A DNA stretch of 64,000 nt from Aquabacterium parvum (GTDB taxonomy: Bacteria > Pseudomonadota > Gammaproteobacteria > Burkholderiales > Burkholderiaceae_C). Positions 7,412-13,898 of the stretch are shown here, in pieces. The stretch lies in assembly GCF_001447195.1 (NCBI RefSeq), contig NZ_LFRI01000415.1, forward strand, positions 1 to 64,000. The letters run 5' to 3'. A program made the position numbers and the translations under genes. Below the pieces are notes generated by a model. The model made no database searches and was not told where the DNA came from. It saw nothing but the letters and a program-made list of their open reading frames with translations. Numbering within the stretch: position 1 is the first letter of the stretch; the number at the start of each line of letters is the position of its first letter.

Positions 7412-8254
7412 TCAAAGCAGATCCAAAGCCTGCTCCAACCTCTTTGCCGTCTTTATTTCATACCTAACAGATTGCTCCCGGGCATTTAGAACTGCGGCAC
7501 GGATGTTCGCCTCACGATACCACTGCGCAGATGCCGGCGCCAGGTACGCAAGCAGCGGCACGATTTTCTCCCATCGCGAATGTGCGCCACCAGTCATGCG
7601 CCAGCGCAAACTTTTGGCCCCACGCTTGGTGATGCTGTAGATGTCGAGCGACCACGGCGACTCATCCGAAATCAAGTCCTTGCTCTCTTGCCGCAGCAAC
7701 TCCATCTCACTGTGCACATCCACGAGCCTCTTTTCCGCAGACGACAACCACTGGCGCACGGCATGCGCCTTACCCTTTAAGGGCCCTTTATAAGAATCCA
7801 TTGTTTGACAAGTTTGCTGTTGCATTTGTTGATGACTTTGAACTTCATGCTGATTAGGAGATAGCTGCCGCAGGTCATGCCGCCCATCACTGCTGCCGCA
7901 GGTCCCTTTCATCCCACACGGCCCTTTCAGCCCACACTGCCGCACTTCAAAAGTGCTGGCCCGGCCCGGGCCACCCCTCTCTGGCATCACATCTGTCCGA
8001 ATTTCTTTGGATGTGACCACATTCCAGGTGTCTGCAAAGCTGGCCCGGCCCGGGCCAGCCTGTGCGACAGGCGCATGAGCCAGCCCATCCACGGCTGCGG
8101 CAGGAACGGTGCTTTCAGCTTCAACCCGGGTGGCCCGGCCCGGGTCACCCGCGACCGAGCACCGTGCTCGGCCATAGACACACAACAAACTGAGGCCTGC
8201 TAAGCCAGAGGACGCCTGAATGGCCGTGGCAATCAAATTACTTTTGGCATTCAT
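7412..8254 (-). CDS. Probable DUF3158-type ICE protein with repeat-laden N-terminus
   Basis: A 280-aa protein. The C-terminal ~140 residues (RLVDVHSEMELLRQESKD ... SLRWRMTGGAHSRWEKI ... REANIRAAVLNAREQSVRYE) resemble the layout of DUF3158 ICE proteins, which usually neighbour TIGR03761 as this one does. The N-terminal half is low-complexity and carries three in-frame copies of the palindromic repeat, read as GGPGRAS, AGPGRAS and GDPGRAT, plus a Gln-rich linker. The ATG at 8254 was preferred to an upstream TTG. No SD is obvious. The family assignment rests partly on position. Confidence 0.5.
   Translation of the reverse strand: MNAKSNLIATAIQASSGLAGLSLLCVYGRARCSVAGDPGRATRVEAESTVPAAAVDGLAHAPVAQAGPGRASFADTWNVVTSKEIRTDVMPERGGPGRASTFEVRQCGLKGPCGMKGTCGSSDGRHDLRQLSPNQHEVQSHQQMQQQTCQTMDSYKGPLKGKAHAVRQWLSSAEKRLVDVHSEMELLRQESKDLISDESPWSLDIYSITKRGAKSLRWRMTGGAHSRWEKIVPLLAYLAPASAQWYREANIRAAVLNAREQSVRYEIKTAKRLEQALDLL
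7957..7973 (+). repeat. Palindromic repeat copy A
   Basis: TGGCCCGGCCCGGGCCA is a 7-8-bp-arm palindrome around a central C. It lies inside the DUF3158-like gene and is the first of five near-identical copies between 7957 and 10060. Confidence 0.85.
8041..8057 (+). repeat. Palindromic repeat copy B
   Basis: The sequence is identical to copy A (TGGCCCGGCCCGGGCCA), in the same orientation and the same codon phase of the same gene. Confidence 0.85.
8128..8150 (+). repeat. Palindromic repeat copy C
   Basis: The core is TGGCCCGGCCCGGGTCA (8131-8147), with one change from the other copies. The flanks GGG and CCC extend the arms to 11 bp with one mismatch. Confidence 0.8.
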
Positions 8255-8295
8255 CGCGTTCAAACAAACAAATTGGTCGAAACTGGTCCAGACAA

Positions 8296-9342
8296 TTAGA
8301 GCAGCGTGCTTTCCTCTGCGACAGGCATATCACCATTGAGTGGCACCTCATCCAGCAGGCGCAACTCTTGAGGCGAAAGCTGAATGCGACGACGAGAATG
8401 GCGAGGCACAATCTGACCCTTGAATACTTCGCGCGGAACCTCACCCAGCAGCTTGACGACGGCGGCAACCCGTTTCTTGCCATCATCCTGCGCGGTAGGC
8501 AGAAAATCAGAACGAGACAATTCGACCAACTGAGGGCGCATGAGAATGCGATGGAAGTTCACCACCTCTTCAAAGATGGAACGGCATTGCTTCGTGAGCT
8601 CGTAGATCTTGCTGCGCCCCTCGCTGTCGCCAATGATGGATTTCGCAGCCATTGTCTTGACCATTCGCACGTAGTAATCAAAGCGATTGATCAGCATGAT
8701 GACGGAATAACCATAGGGTGACCGGAAGCCCAACTCCACACGATATGGCTTCGGATTCTTCAGCACATGGAAATTGAGCCCCTGCGACTCATACCTCTCC
8801 AAATCCCGCTGCATATTTTTGATGCGCTTATCAATTTCTCGACGCACCTCATCCATTCTTTCATCCGAAAGAATCAAAGCGTAGTCGGCGTATGGATTGT
8901 CTTTCGAAGACAAGTGCCAAATGGCACGCAAGGCGCTTGCTACGCGACGACCGCCAGTCATTGCATAGCCATTTTCACCAGGCTTGGTTTCACGGCCAAG
9001 AAACAACCGGGCGGCATGCATGGTGTGAATATCAACAGAATCACTTTCATCATTGGCAACAGCCAATTTACCCATGTCACGCAACCCCAGAGCCTCGCGA
9101 TCGGTTACTTCCGTATTCGCACCTTCGCGGCTTTTGTGAGCCACACGCATTTTCGACAACGCAGCTTCACGGTTTTCAAGCTCAACGAGACGCGGGTACC
9201 GCGGATCTGTGGGATCAACCTGATCTGAATCGATCAAGTCTTTCAGAAACTCACGCTCGCCGACGATGTCATATCCATCCGGAAACGGCGAACCTGCCGC
9301 AATCGGAGACTGAATATCAACGGTTTGATTATTTTCGCTCAT
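8296..9342 (-). CDS. ICE protein of the TIGR03761 (PFL_4669) family
   Basis: This 348-aa soluble protein shows the hallmarks of the family: a HxxxARLFLGR motif (TMHAARLFLGR, about 108), ALRAIWHLSSKDNPYADYAL, a long charged helix, then the GYSVIMLINRFDYYVRMV block and a closing LGEVPREVFKG. The family occurs in PFGI-1-class ICEs and some plasmids; its biochemical role is unknown. A good SD (GAGAGGGAAA) precedes the ATG. It lies between the repeat-bearing small ORF and the DUF3158-like gene, the neighbour expected in such elements. It is one of the strongest ICE markers here. Confidence 0.85.
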   Translation of the reverse strand: MSENNQTVDIQSPIAAGSPFPDGYDIVGEREFLKDLIDSDQVDPTDPRYPRLVELENREAALSKMRVAHKSREGANTEVTDREALGLRDMGKLAVANDESDSVDIHTMHAARLFLGRETKPGENGYAMTGGRRVASALRAIWHLSSKDNPYADYALILSDERMDEVRREIDKRIKNMQRDLERYESQGLNFHVLKNPKPYRVELGFRSPYGYSVIMLINRFDYYVRMVKTMAAKSIIGDSEGRSKIYELTKQCRSIFEEVVNFHRILMRPQLVELSRSDFLPTAQDDGKKRVAAVVKLLGEVPREVFKGQIVPRHSRRRIQLSPQELRLLDEVPLNGDMPVAEESTLL

Positions 9343-9375
9343 GGTGTTTCCCTCTCAAATAAACGGTTGTGTTTG

Positions 9376-9564
9376 CTACTCAGCCGACTGCACTGCTGTG
9401 TTAACCAAAGCCTTGTCGAAAGGCCCTTCGACCAATTCGAACGCCCGGTCATTGCCCTCGGCCAGGGCCACCTGACACCCTGCTAACGCTGGGCGGGATT
9501 GGGTGATCCAGGAAGGGTGGCCCGGCCCGGGCCACCCCTCACGGCGCAAGGCGTGCTCGGTCAT
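9376..9564 (-). CDS. Small ORF carrying one palindromic repeat
   Basis: This 62-aa ORF has its ATG overlapping the stop of the preceding replication-type gene (ATGA, 9561-9564), which suggests translational coupling. The first half (EGWPGPGHPSW) is the palindrome read in a second phase. The second half (VALAEGNDRAFELVEGPFDK) looks like an ordinary acidic tail. No family is recognised. It may be a real small gene, or the tail of a gene displaced by the repeat. Confidence 0.4.
   Translation of the reverse strand: MTEHALRREGWPGPGHPSWITQSRPALAGCQVALAEGNDRAFELVEGPFDKALVNTAVQSAE
9492..9537 (+). repeat. Iteron-like motif plus palindrome copy D
   Basis: GGCGGGATTGGG (9492-9503) is followed at 9515-9537 by the full palindrome, with 11-bp arms GGGTGGCCCGG and CCGGGCCACCC around a central C. 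The same composite occurs at 10018-10063. Confidence 0.85.
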
Positions 9565-11129
9565 ACGCTGCGCCCCGGACCTGACGGAGACCGCGTGCGG
9601 CGGACTCGTTCAAGATGCTCGCGGATGAGATCGCGTGCTTTGAGCGAGGCTTCCGTTGCAACGGGCTGGGGCGTCTCGCCTGAGGCGAACGTCAAGGCTT
9701 CAGGCGTGGTGTCGAGACTCGCCCTGTGATCCATGCGAGCTGCGATGTCGGCTGCTGCCTTGCGTCGCCGCTGAATTTCAGGAGCACCTTCAGCGATGAA
9801 GGTGCCTTGCGCGACCAACCCCACCAGATGCCGAACGAGGCCCACAGGATTCCTGACCACGCTCTTTGCGTGCGTCCACGCCACCTCATCAAGGACGTCC
9901 TGCGCACGAGCAGCAACATGGCTCAGGTGCCACCAAACTCCTGGACGCTGCTCCTCATTGAGGAAGTCAGGCCACACAAGATGGTCCGGACTGGCGCCAA
10001 CAGCAGGGGCTTGGCTGGGCGGGATTGGGGGATTCTGGGGGGGTGGCCCGGCCCGGGCCACCCCTTCCAGACCGAATTCCAATCCTCGACCTTCATCGAC
10101 CACCCCCACCACTGGCGGTAAGCCATCTTGTTGTAGTGGGTCTTGTAATCCCCCTCTCTCCATATAAAGGCGGGATTGGGCGATCTGTGCAGGAGGCTTT
10201 GGGCAGGCCTTAGAGGCGGGATTGGGATGGGTGGGATTGGGAGATTCTGATGTCGGGAATCCCGCTGTACAGAATCTCCCAATCCCGCCTACTGTAGGAT
10301 CCACGGGCTTTTCGGCAACGCTGGCAGATCTCGGAGGCACCCCAGACGCCTTGTCAGCTGGGCGTCGAGACATGGGTTGCGCCTTGACGAACTGCCCCTG
10401 TGCATTCTTGTTGAGAGCCCGAACCAGGGCGGCCTGGTCAACCAGCAGGTTCACTCGTCGAGGGAAGTTGCTCTGACGCTCAACCAAGACGCCCAGCGTC
10501 CGAAGGTGGCGCCTCGCGGTTTCCCACTCGTCACGCGACATGCACAACTCCCGCAGCCAGTCGCTACGGCTGCGGACCATCCAACGCCCCGCCTGGCGCT
10601 GATCGTGGATCAGGCGCGACAGGAGAAGGGCGTCGTTGATGTGGGGGGTCAACTCTGCAAGGACGCGGTGGTACGACACCGCGTTGCCCAGCAGCTGCTT
10701 GATGACGATGTCATCGGTTCGAAACAGATCCAGGGAGACGAAGTCATCCTGCAACTGGATTTGAATGAGCTCACTTGTGCGTGAGGCGAACACATTCAAA
10801 TTCAGTCGATATTCCGTACGGCGCGGCATACCAGAGGTGCGCTCTTCAATGAGACCGCGTGAGATCAGTGCCTTGCGAGCACGCTGCTGCACTTTCCAGC
10901 TCATCCCTGTTTCGCGTGCCCACTGCTCAGCAGTTTTATGAATCCAGCCTTGTTGTTCAGCAACGCCGATACCTCGGCGAGTCCAATACACGAGCTGCGA
11001 CAGCAAGACGCCCGCAGCAGGGCTTCCCGCAATTGCAAGAACGTGGCGGTGGACTGCGATGGGGCGACTGCGCAGCAAGTGCTGCGACAAGGCGGCGCTT
11101 GGATTGTTGGGAGCTTGGAACTGGCTCAT
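9561..11129 (-). CDS. Winged-helix replication-type protein
   Basis: The 522-aa protein has two winged-helix-like stretches in its N-terminal half: GVLLSQLVYWTRRGIGV ... TAEQWARETGMSWKVQQRAR with RKALISRGLIEERT, and DALLLSRLIHDQRQAGRWM ... LRELCMSRDEWETARRHL. This layout is common in phage and plasmid replication initiators and DnaD-like loaders. The C-terminal half is a proline-rich, apparently unstructured region built largely from iteron-like and palindromic DNA repeats, with a final helical segment (DLIREHLERVRRTRS). The ATG at 11129 (MSQFQAPNN) fits the spacing from the upstream gene. Initiator activity is an inference. Confidence 0.6.
   Translation of the reverse strand: MSQFQAPNNPSAALSQHLLRSRPIAVHRHVLAIAGSPAAGVLLSQLVYWTRRGIGVAEQQGWIHKTAEQWARETGMSWKVQQRARKALISRGLIEERTSGMPRRTEYRLNLNVFASRTSELIQIQLQDDFVSLDLFRTDDIVIKQLLGNAVSYHRVLAELTPHINDALLLSRLIHDQRQAGRWMVRSRSDWLRELCMSRDEWETARRHLRTLGVLVERQSNFPRRVNLLVDQAALVRALNKNAQGQFVKAQPMSRRPADKASGVPPRSASVAEKPVDPTVGGIGRFCTAGFPTSESPNPTHPNPASKACPKPPAQIAQSRLYMERGGLQDPLQQDGLPPVVGVVDEGRGLEFGLEGVARAGPPPQNPPIPPSQAPAVGASPDHLVWPDFLNEEQRPGVWWHLSHVAARAQDVLDEVAWTHAKSVVRNPVGLVRHLVGLVAQGTFIAEGAPEIQRRRKAAADIAARMDHRASLDTTPEALTFASGETPQPVATEASLKARDLIREHLERVRRTRSPSGPGRSV
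10018..10063 (+). repeat. Iteron-like motif plus palindrome copy E
   Basis: GGCGGGATTGGG (10018-10029), then GATTCTG, then the complete palindrome (10041-10063, 11-bp arms around C). It has the same composite organisation as 9492-9537 but lies inside the replication-type gene in a third codon phase (VARAGPPP). Confidence 0.85.
10169..10289. repeat. Iteron-like cluster with 17-bp inverted repeat
   Basis: GGCGGGATTGGG occurs at 10169-10180 and 10215-10226. A variant GGGATTGGGAGATTCTG (10233-10249) is repeated as its exact reverse complement at 10270-10286, giving a 17-bp perfect hairpin. The 20-nt loop holds a smaller palindrome, CGGGA-A-TCCCG (10254-10264). Confidence 0.8.
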
Positions 11130-11154
11130 GAGCTCTGGATGACCTGGTAGCCGG

Positions 11155-11580
11155 TCAATGCATCCCCTTGGCCTGACGCAACTTCTCTGCATGAGCGAGA
11201 AGCAACTGCGACAGTCGTTTGAGATCCACGCGATAGTGATTCACACGACGAAACGCGCTGGTGCCTGGTTCAGTTGCTTCACGCTTGACTTCGAGCAGCC
11301 CCAGTTGTTCAAGGCAGTCGCGTGCTGTCTGAAGCTCATCACGAGACAGGCCGATGTCGGCGTGCCACTCGTCATTGCCTTTCGCAAACCAACCTTCTGC
11401 ATCGGCGACGCCAGGCTCATCGGTCACCTGGATTGCCCAAGAGAGCATCAAAGCCGCTGTCACCCGTCCTGTCAGCGGAATGAATGCTCGCTGCACCACG
11501 ATGGGCAGATCGAGCATGAAGAGCGCGAACTCAGGGTTCGCATTCAGCTCTCTTGCGAGCTGATCATCAGGGCTGTGCAT
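11155..11580 (-). CDS. Small winged-helix protein related to the replication-type protein
   Basis: This 141-aa protein matches the second winged-helix unit of the next gene: AALMLSWAIQVTDEPGV, NDEWHADIGLSRDELQTAR, LEQLGLLEVKRE, then RRVNHYRVDL. Such pairs of initiator-like proteins occur in ICE replication modules. The ATG at 11580 was chosen because AGGAG lies 7 nt upstream, immediately after the previous stop. It is probably translated with its neighbours and ends 25 bp before the larger protein. The function is inferred to be DNA binding. Confidence 0.65.
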   Translation of the reverse strand: MHSPDDQLARELNANPEFALFMLDLPIVVQRAFIPLTGRVTAALMLSWAIQVTDEPGVADAEGWFAKGNDEWHADIGLSRDELQTARDCLEQLGLLEVKREATEPGTSAFRRVNHYRVDLKRLSQLLLAHAEKLRQAKGMH

Positions 11581-11581
11581 T

Positions 11582-11899
11582 TCAATGCTCCTCTCGGGCA
11601 AGGACGATTCGCTTCCAGAAGAAGAAGTACCCGGACGTGGTTGGGTAACTCACGATCTGGCCCTCGGCCTTTTTGGCGGGGACCACTGTGGCTCGCAAGG
11701 CGGGCTGCACACCCACCAATTCCCATCCCTCCGCACCCATCGCCTGCATGTGGTCCTGGTACTGGCTGGCCTGCACGAAGTCGGCAGTGAGGGGATTCGT
11801 GGGCATCGGAGGGCCCTTGAAGAAGAGCATTCCTTCCCTGACCGCCTCATAGGCCAGAGGGAAGTAGCTTGTTGAATACTCAAACCGTTGGCGCTGCAT
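11582..11899 (-). CDS. DUF4177-like small protein
   Basis: The 105-aa protein has the pattern LxxxGAEGWELVGVQP, then a basic loop, then GYFFFWKR. This resembles DUF4177-type small alpha/beta proteins that often accompany mobile DNA. The ATG at 11899 has a strong GAGGAGG SD and lies 13 bp after the methylase stop; a longer start at 11938 would overlap the methylase. It ends one base before the next gene. No function can be assigned. Confidence 0.6.
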   Translation of the reverse strand: MQRQRFEYSTSYFPLAYEAVREGMLFFKGPPMPTNPLTADFVQASQYQDHMQAMGAEGWELVGVQPALRATVVPAKKAEGQIVSYPTTSGYFFFWKRIVLAREEH

Positions 11900-11912
11900 C
11901 ACCAAGACCTCC

Positions 11913-12815
11913 TCATCGTGTGTGGCTGACAAGCTCATCGCTCATCAACAGGCTGGCTTGCTCTTGCTCCTTGCGAAGCGCTGCGAAACAAGCCGGATTG
12001 AGCCAAAGCACTTCGGTTCTGGCGCCGCCGCTGTCGGCAACGGCATCGCGCTCGAGCTGATGCCAATCGGAAAAGAGCTCTTCATACAGATCGCATGCAT
12101 AGCCCGACAAGACGACGAGGCCTTGCAGGCCATGGAGAACCTGAGCGAGTTCGCGATGTTGGTCATCGCTCATCTCATGTCGGTAGCCATGGCGGCCGTT
12201 CTCGTAGCGTGTGCTTCGTACATACGGCGGATCCACGTAGTGCAACGTGGTCGGCGTGTCGTAGTCCTGCATGACCCCTGTGGCTTCTCTGCTCTCAATC
12301 GTCACGGCGGTCAGTCGCTCTGTCAGCGCTGGCACGCTGTCAGGCCAGCCCGCCCACTCGGAGCTGGGCAAGGTGGCGTTGGCGCGTTTTGCGCGAAAAC
12401 CTGGACGATCGTTGCGCGTCGCGGCATCAGCACCGATACCCATGTACGACTGGATGATCGTCTTGTGCGCGGCGTCCAGGGGGTCGATCGGATCCTCGTA
12501 GCTCCACTCGAACTCAGCACGAGCGAAAGGCGTGAGCATCAGCCGACGGCGCAGTTCCTGCGCGGTGGCGGGGTTCCGCACCACGCGAAAGACGTTCACG
12601 ATGCGATGATCCAAATCGTTGTAGACCTCGGCGCGGCATCGCGGCTTTGCCAGCAGGACAGAAGCCGCCCCACCGTATGGTTCAACATAGGTGTCGTGTG
12701 CCGGAAAGTGGCTGATGATCCATGGCGCCATGCGGTACTTCCCTCCGTGGTAACGCAACATCGGGCGTGGACGCCCTCCCGGCTGCCGACGAACGGGTAA
12801 GGCCAGCACCGTCAT
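11913..12815 (-). CDS. DNA adenine methylase (D12 class)
   Basis: This 300-aa N6-adenine methyltransferase has the Dam-type order: N-terminal LRYHGGKYRMAPWIISHFP, the AdoMet motif YVEPYGGAASVLL (about 42-54), a middle recognition region, then catalytic DPPY in HYVDPPYVRST (about 195). The target sequence cannot be read from the protein. Element-borne orphan methylases can protect against host restriction or mark the element's DNA. No restriction enzyme gene is nearby. The start overlaps the DUF2857 stop by 4 bp (ATGA), so the two are coupled. Confidence 0.9.
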   Translation of the reverse strand: MTVLALPVRRQPGGRPRPMLRYHGGKYRMAPWIISHFPAHDTYVEPYGGAASVLLAKPRCRAEVYNDLDHRIVNVFRVVRNPATAQELRRRLMLTPFARAEFEWSYEDPIDPLDAAHKTIIQSYMGIGADAATRNDRPGFRAKRANATLPSSEWAGWPDSVPALTERLTAVTIESREATGVMQDYDTPTTLHYVDPPYVRSTRYENGRHGYRHEMSDDQHRELAQVLHGLQGLVVLSGYACDLYEELFSDWHQLERDAVADSGGARTEVLWLNPACFAALRKEQEQASLLMSDELVSHTR

Positions 12816-13441
12816 GGCTGGGTGCTCCCGACCCGACCATCACCGCTCGCGGTGCCGGCACCAGGGGCCTGACGCACCTTGAAGGAGGCGATCACGGCCT
12901 CCAATTGCGCGATCGTCAGGGTGGGATAGGCCTCGTGCAGCGCACGAAAGTGCTCACGGCCCCGGTACGGCCATGAGTCGTTACCGCGGAGCCGGTGCCA
13001 AGCCGTTGTGATTTCAAGCCTGGTGTCGTCGTCAGGCAGCGCGCGGCGACCGATCTGTGAAGTCACGCCAAGCATCAGCTGCATGCGCTTGACATCGGAC
13101 GGCCGCTTGGTGAACAGGTCCATGATCAAGTTGAGGCTTGCGCCATGCCGCACGAAGTATTCGTACAAGCGCTCGTCCGCGCGCATGTGTTCGTAGCGAT
13201 TCATGTCCGCCACCAACTTGGTCGGGTTGATGCTGATCTGGATGCTCGTGTCGCGAGAGTGCTGAGCCAGCCGCACCAGATCGGCCGTGGTCAGGTTGCG
13301 CAGCCGATCAATCGAAGCCGCATCGAAACCCGCCATCTGGTATTCCTGGATGCAGTCAGGATCGAGTTGATCGAACTGTTGCAGCATGTGCGCGAGCACG
13401 ATCAGCCTGATGGTCGGGTCGAGGACATTGACAGAAGACAC
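12812..13441 (-). CDS. DUF2857 (STY4526-type) ICE protein
   Basis: This 209-aa soluble helical protein has the DUF2857 pattern: LIVLAHMLQQFDQLDPD, GFDAASIDRLRNLTTADLVRLA, then DERLYEYFVRHGASLNLIMDLF and a C-terminal segment. DUF2857 genes are regular members of the parB-to-ssb stretch in PFGI-1/SPI-7-type elements. Its role is unknown; the DLFTKRPSDVKRMQLMLG part could be a helix-turn-helix. It lies 46 bp after the membrane protein gene and is coupled to the methylase. Confidence 0.7.
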   Translation of the reverse strand: MSSVNVLDPTIRLIVLAHMLQQFDQLDPDCIQEYQMAGFDAASIDRLRNLTTADLVRLAQHSRDTSIQISINPTKLVADMNRYEHMRADERLYEYFVRHGASLNLIMDLFTKRPSDVKRMQLMLGVTSQIGRRALPDDDTRLEITTAWHRLRGNDSWPYRGREHFRALHEAYPTLTIAQLEAVIASFKVRQAPGAGTASGDGRVGSTQP

Positions 13442-13487
13442 GTGAAACTCCCTGGAAAGTGATTGATTGAATTTGTGGTGGTGGTTG

Positions 13488-13898
13488 CTAGAAGGCTGTT
13501 GGTTTGAAGCGCCGATAGAGGCTGTTCACCAGCACATGCAGCAACAACAAGATGACGCTCAGCCCAGCATCGGTGATGAGCGCTTGGATGGCTTGACCCT
13601 GCCCCAGAGCGAGCGACATTCCTGAGCCCAACATGAAGACACCGCATACAAACACTGGCAAGACTGGTGAGCGAATTACGTTCACCAACGTGGACGCCAC
13701 AAGGACCAAACTCGCGACCACGTCCACCAGGTGACTCATCTCAATGAGCAGCGGATCTTTTTCTCCCGGGAGCATGGGAACTACCCACCGAGCCAGCGCC
13801 ATGAGAATGAATGCATAGCTCATGCACCGGACCTCGATGAATTGCTCTCCCGTCGCAGGGTTGTAGAAGGATGGTTTGAAGAACTCGCCGAGCTTCAT
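13488..13898 (-). CDS. Small membrane protein coupled to parAB
   Basis: This 136-aa protein has about four hydrophobic segments (near 26-42, 57-73, 78-96 and 108-122) and a basic C-terminus (NSLYRRFKPTAF). I do not recognise a family. Its start overlaps the parB stop (ATGA, 13895-13898), and parB in turn overlaps parA, so the three genes form one coupled unit. A membrane partner for a partition system is a possible but untested reading. Confidence 0.65.
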   Translation of the reverse strand: MKLGEFFKPSFYNPATGEQFIEVRCMSYAFILMALARWVVPMLPGEKDPLLIEMSHLVDVVASLVLVASTLVNVIRSPVLPVFVCGVFMLGSGMSLALGQGQAIQALITDAGLSVILLLLHVLVNSLYRRFKPTAF

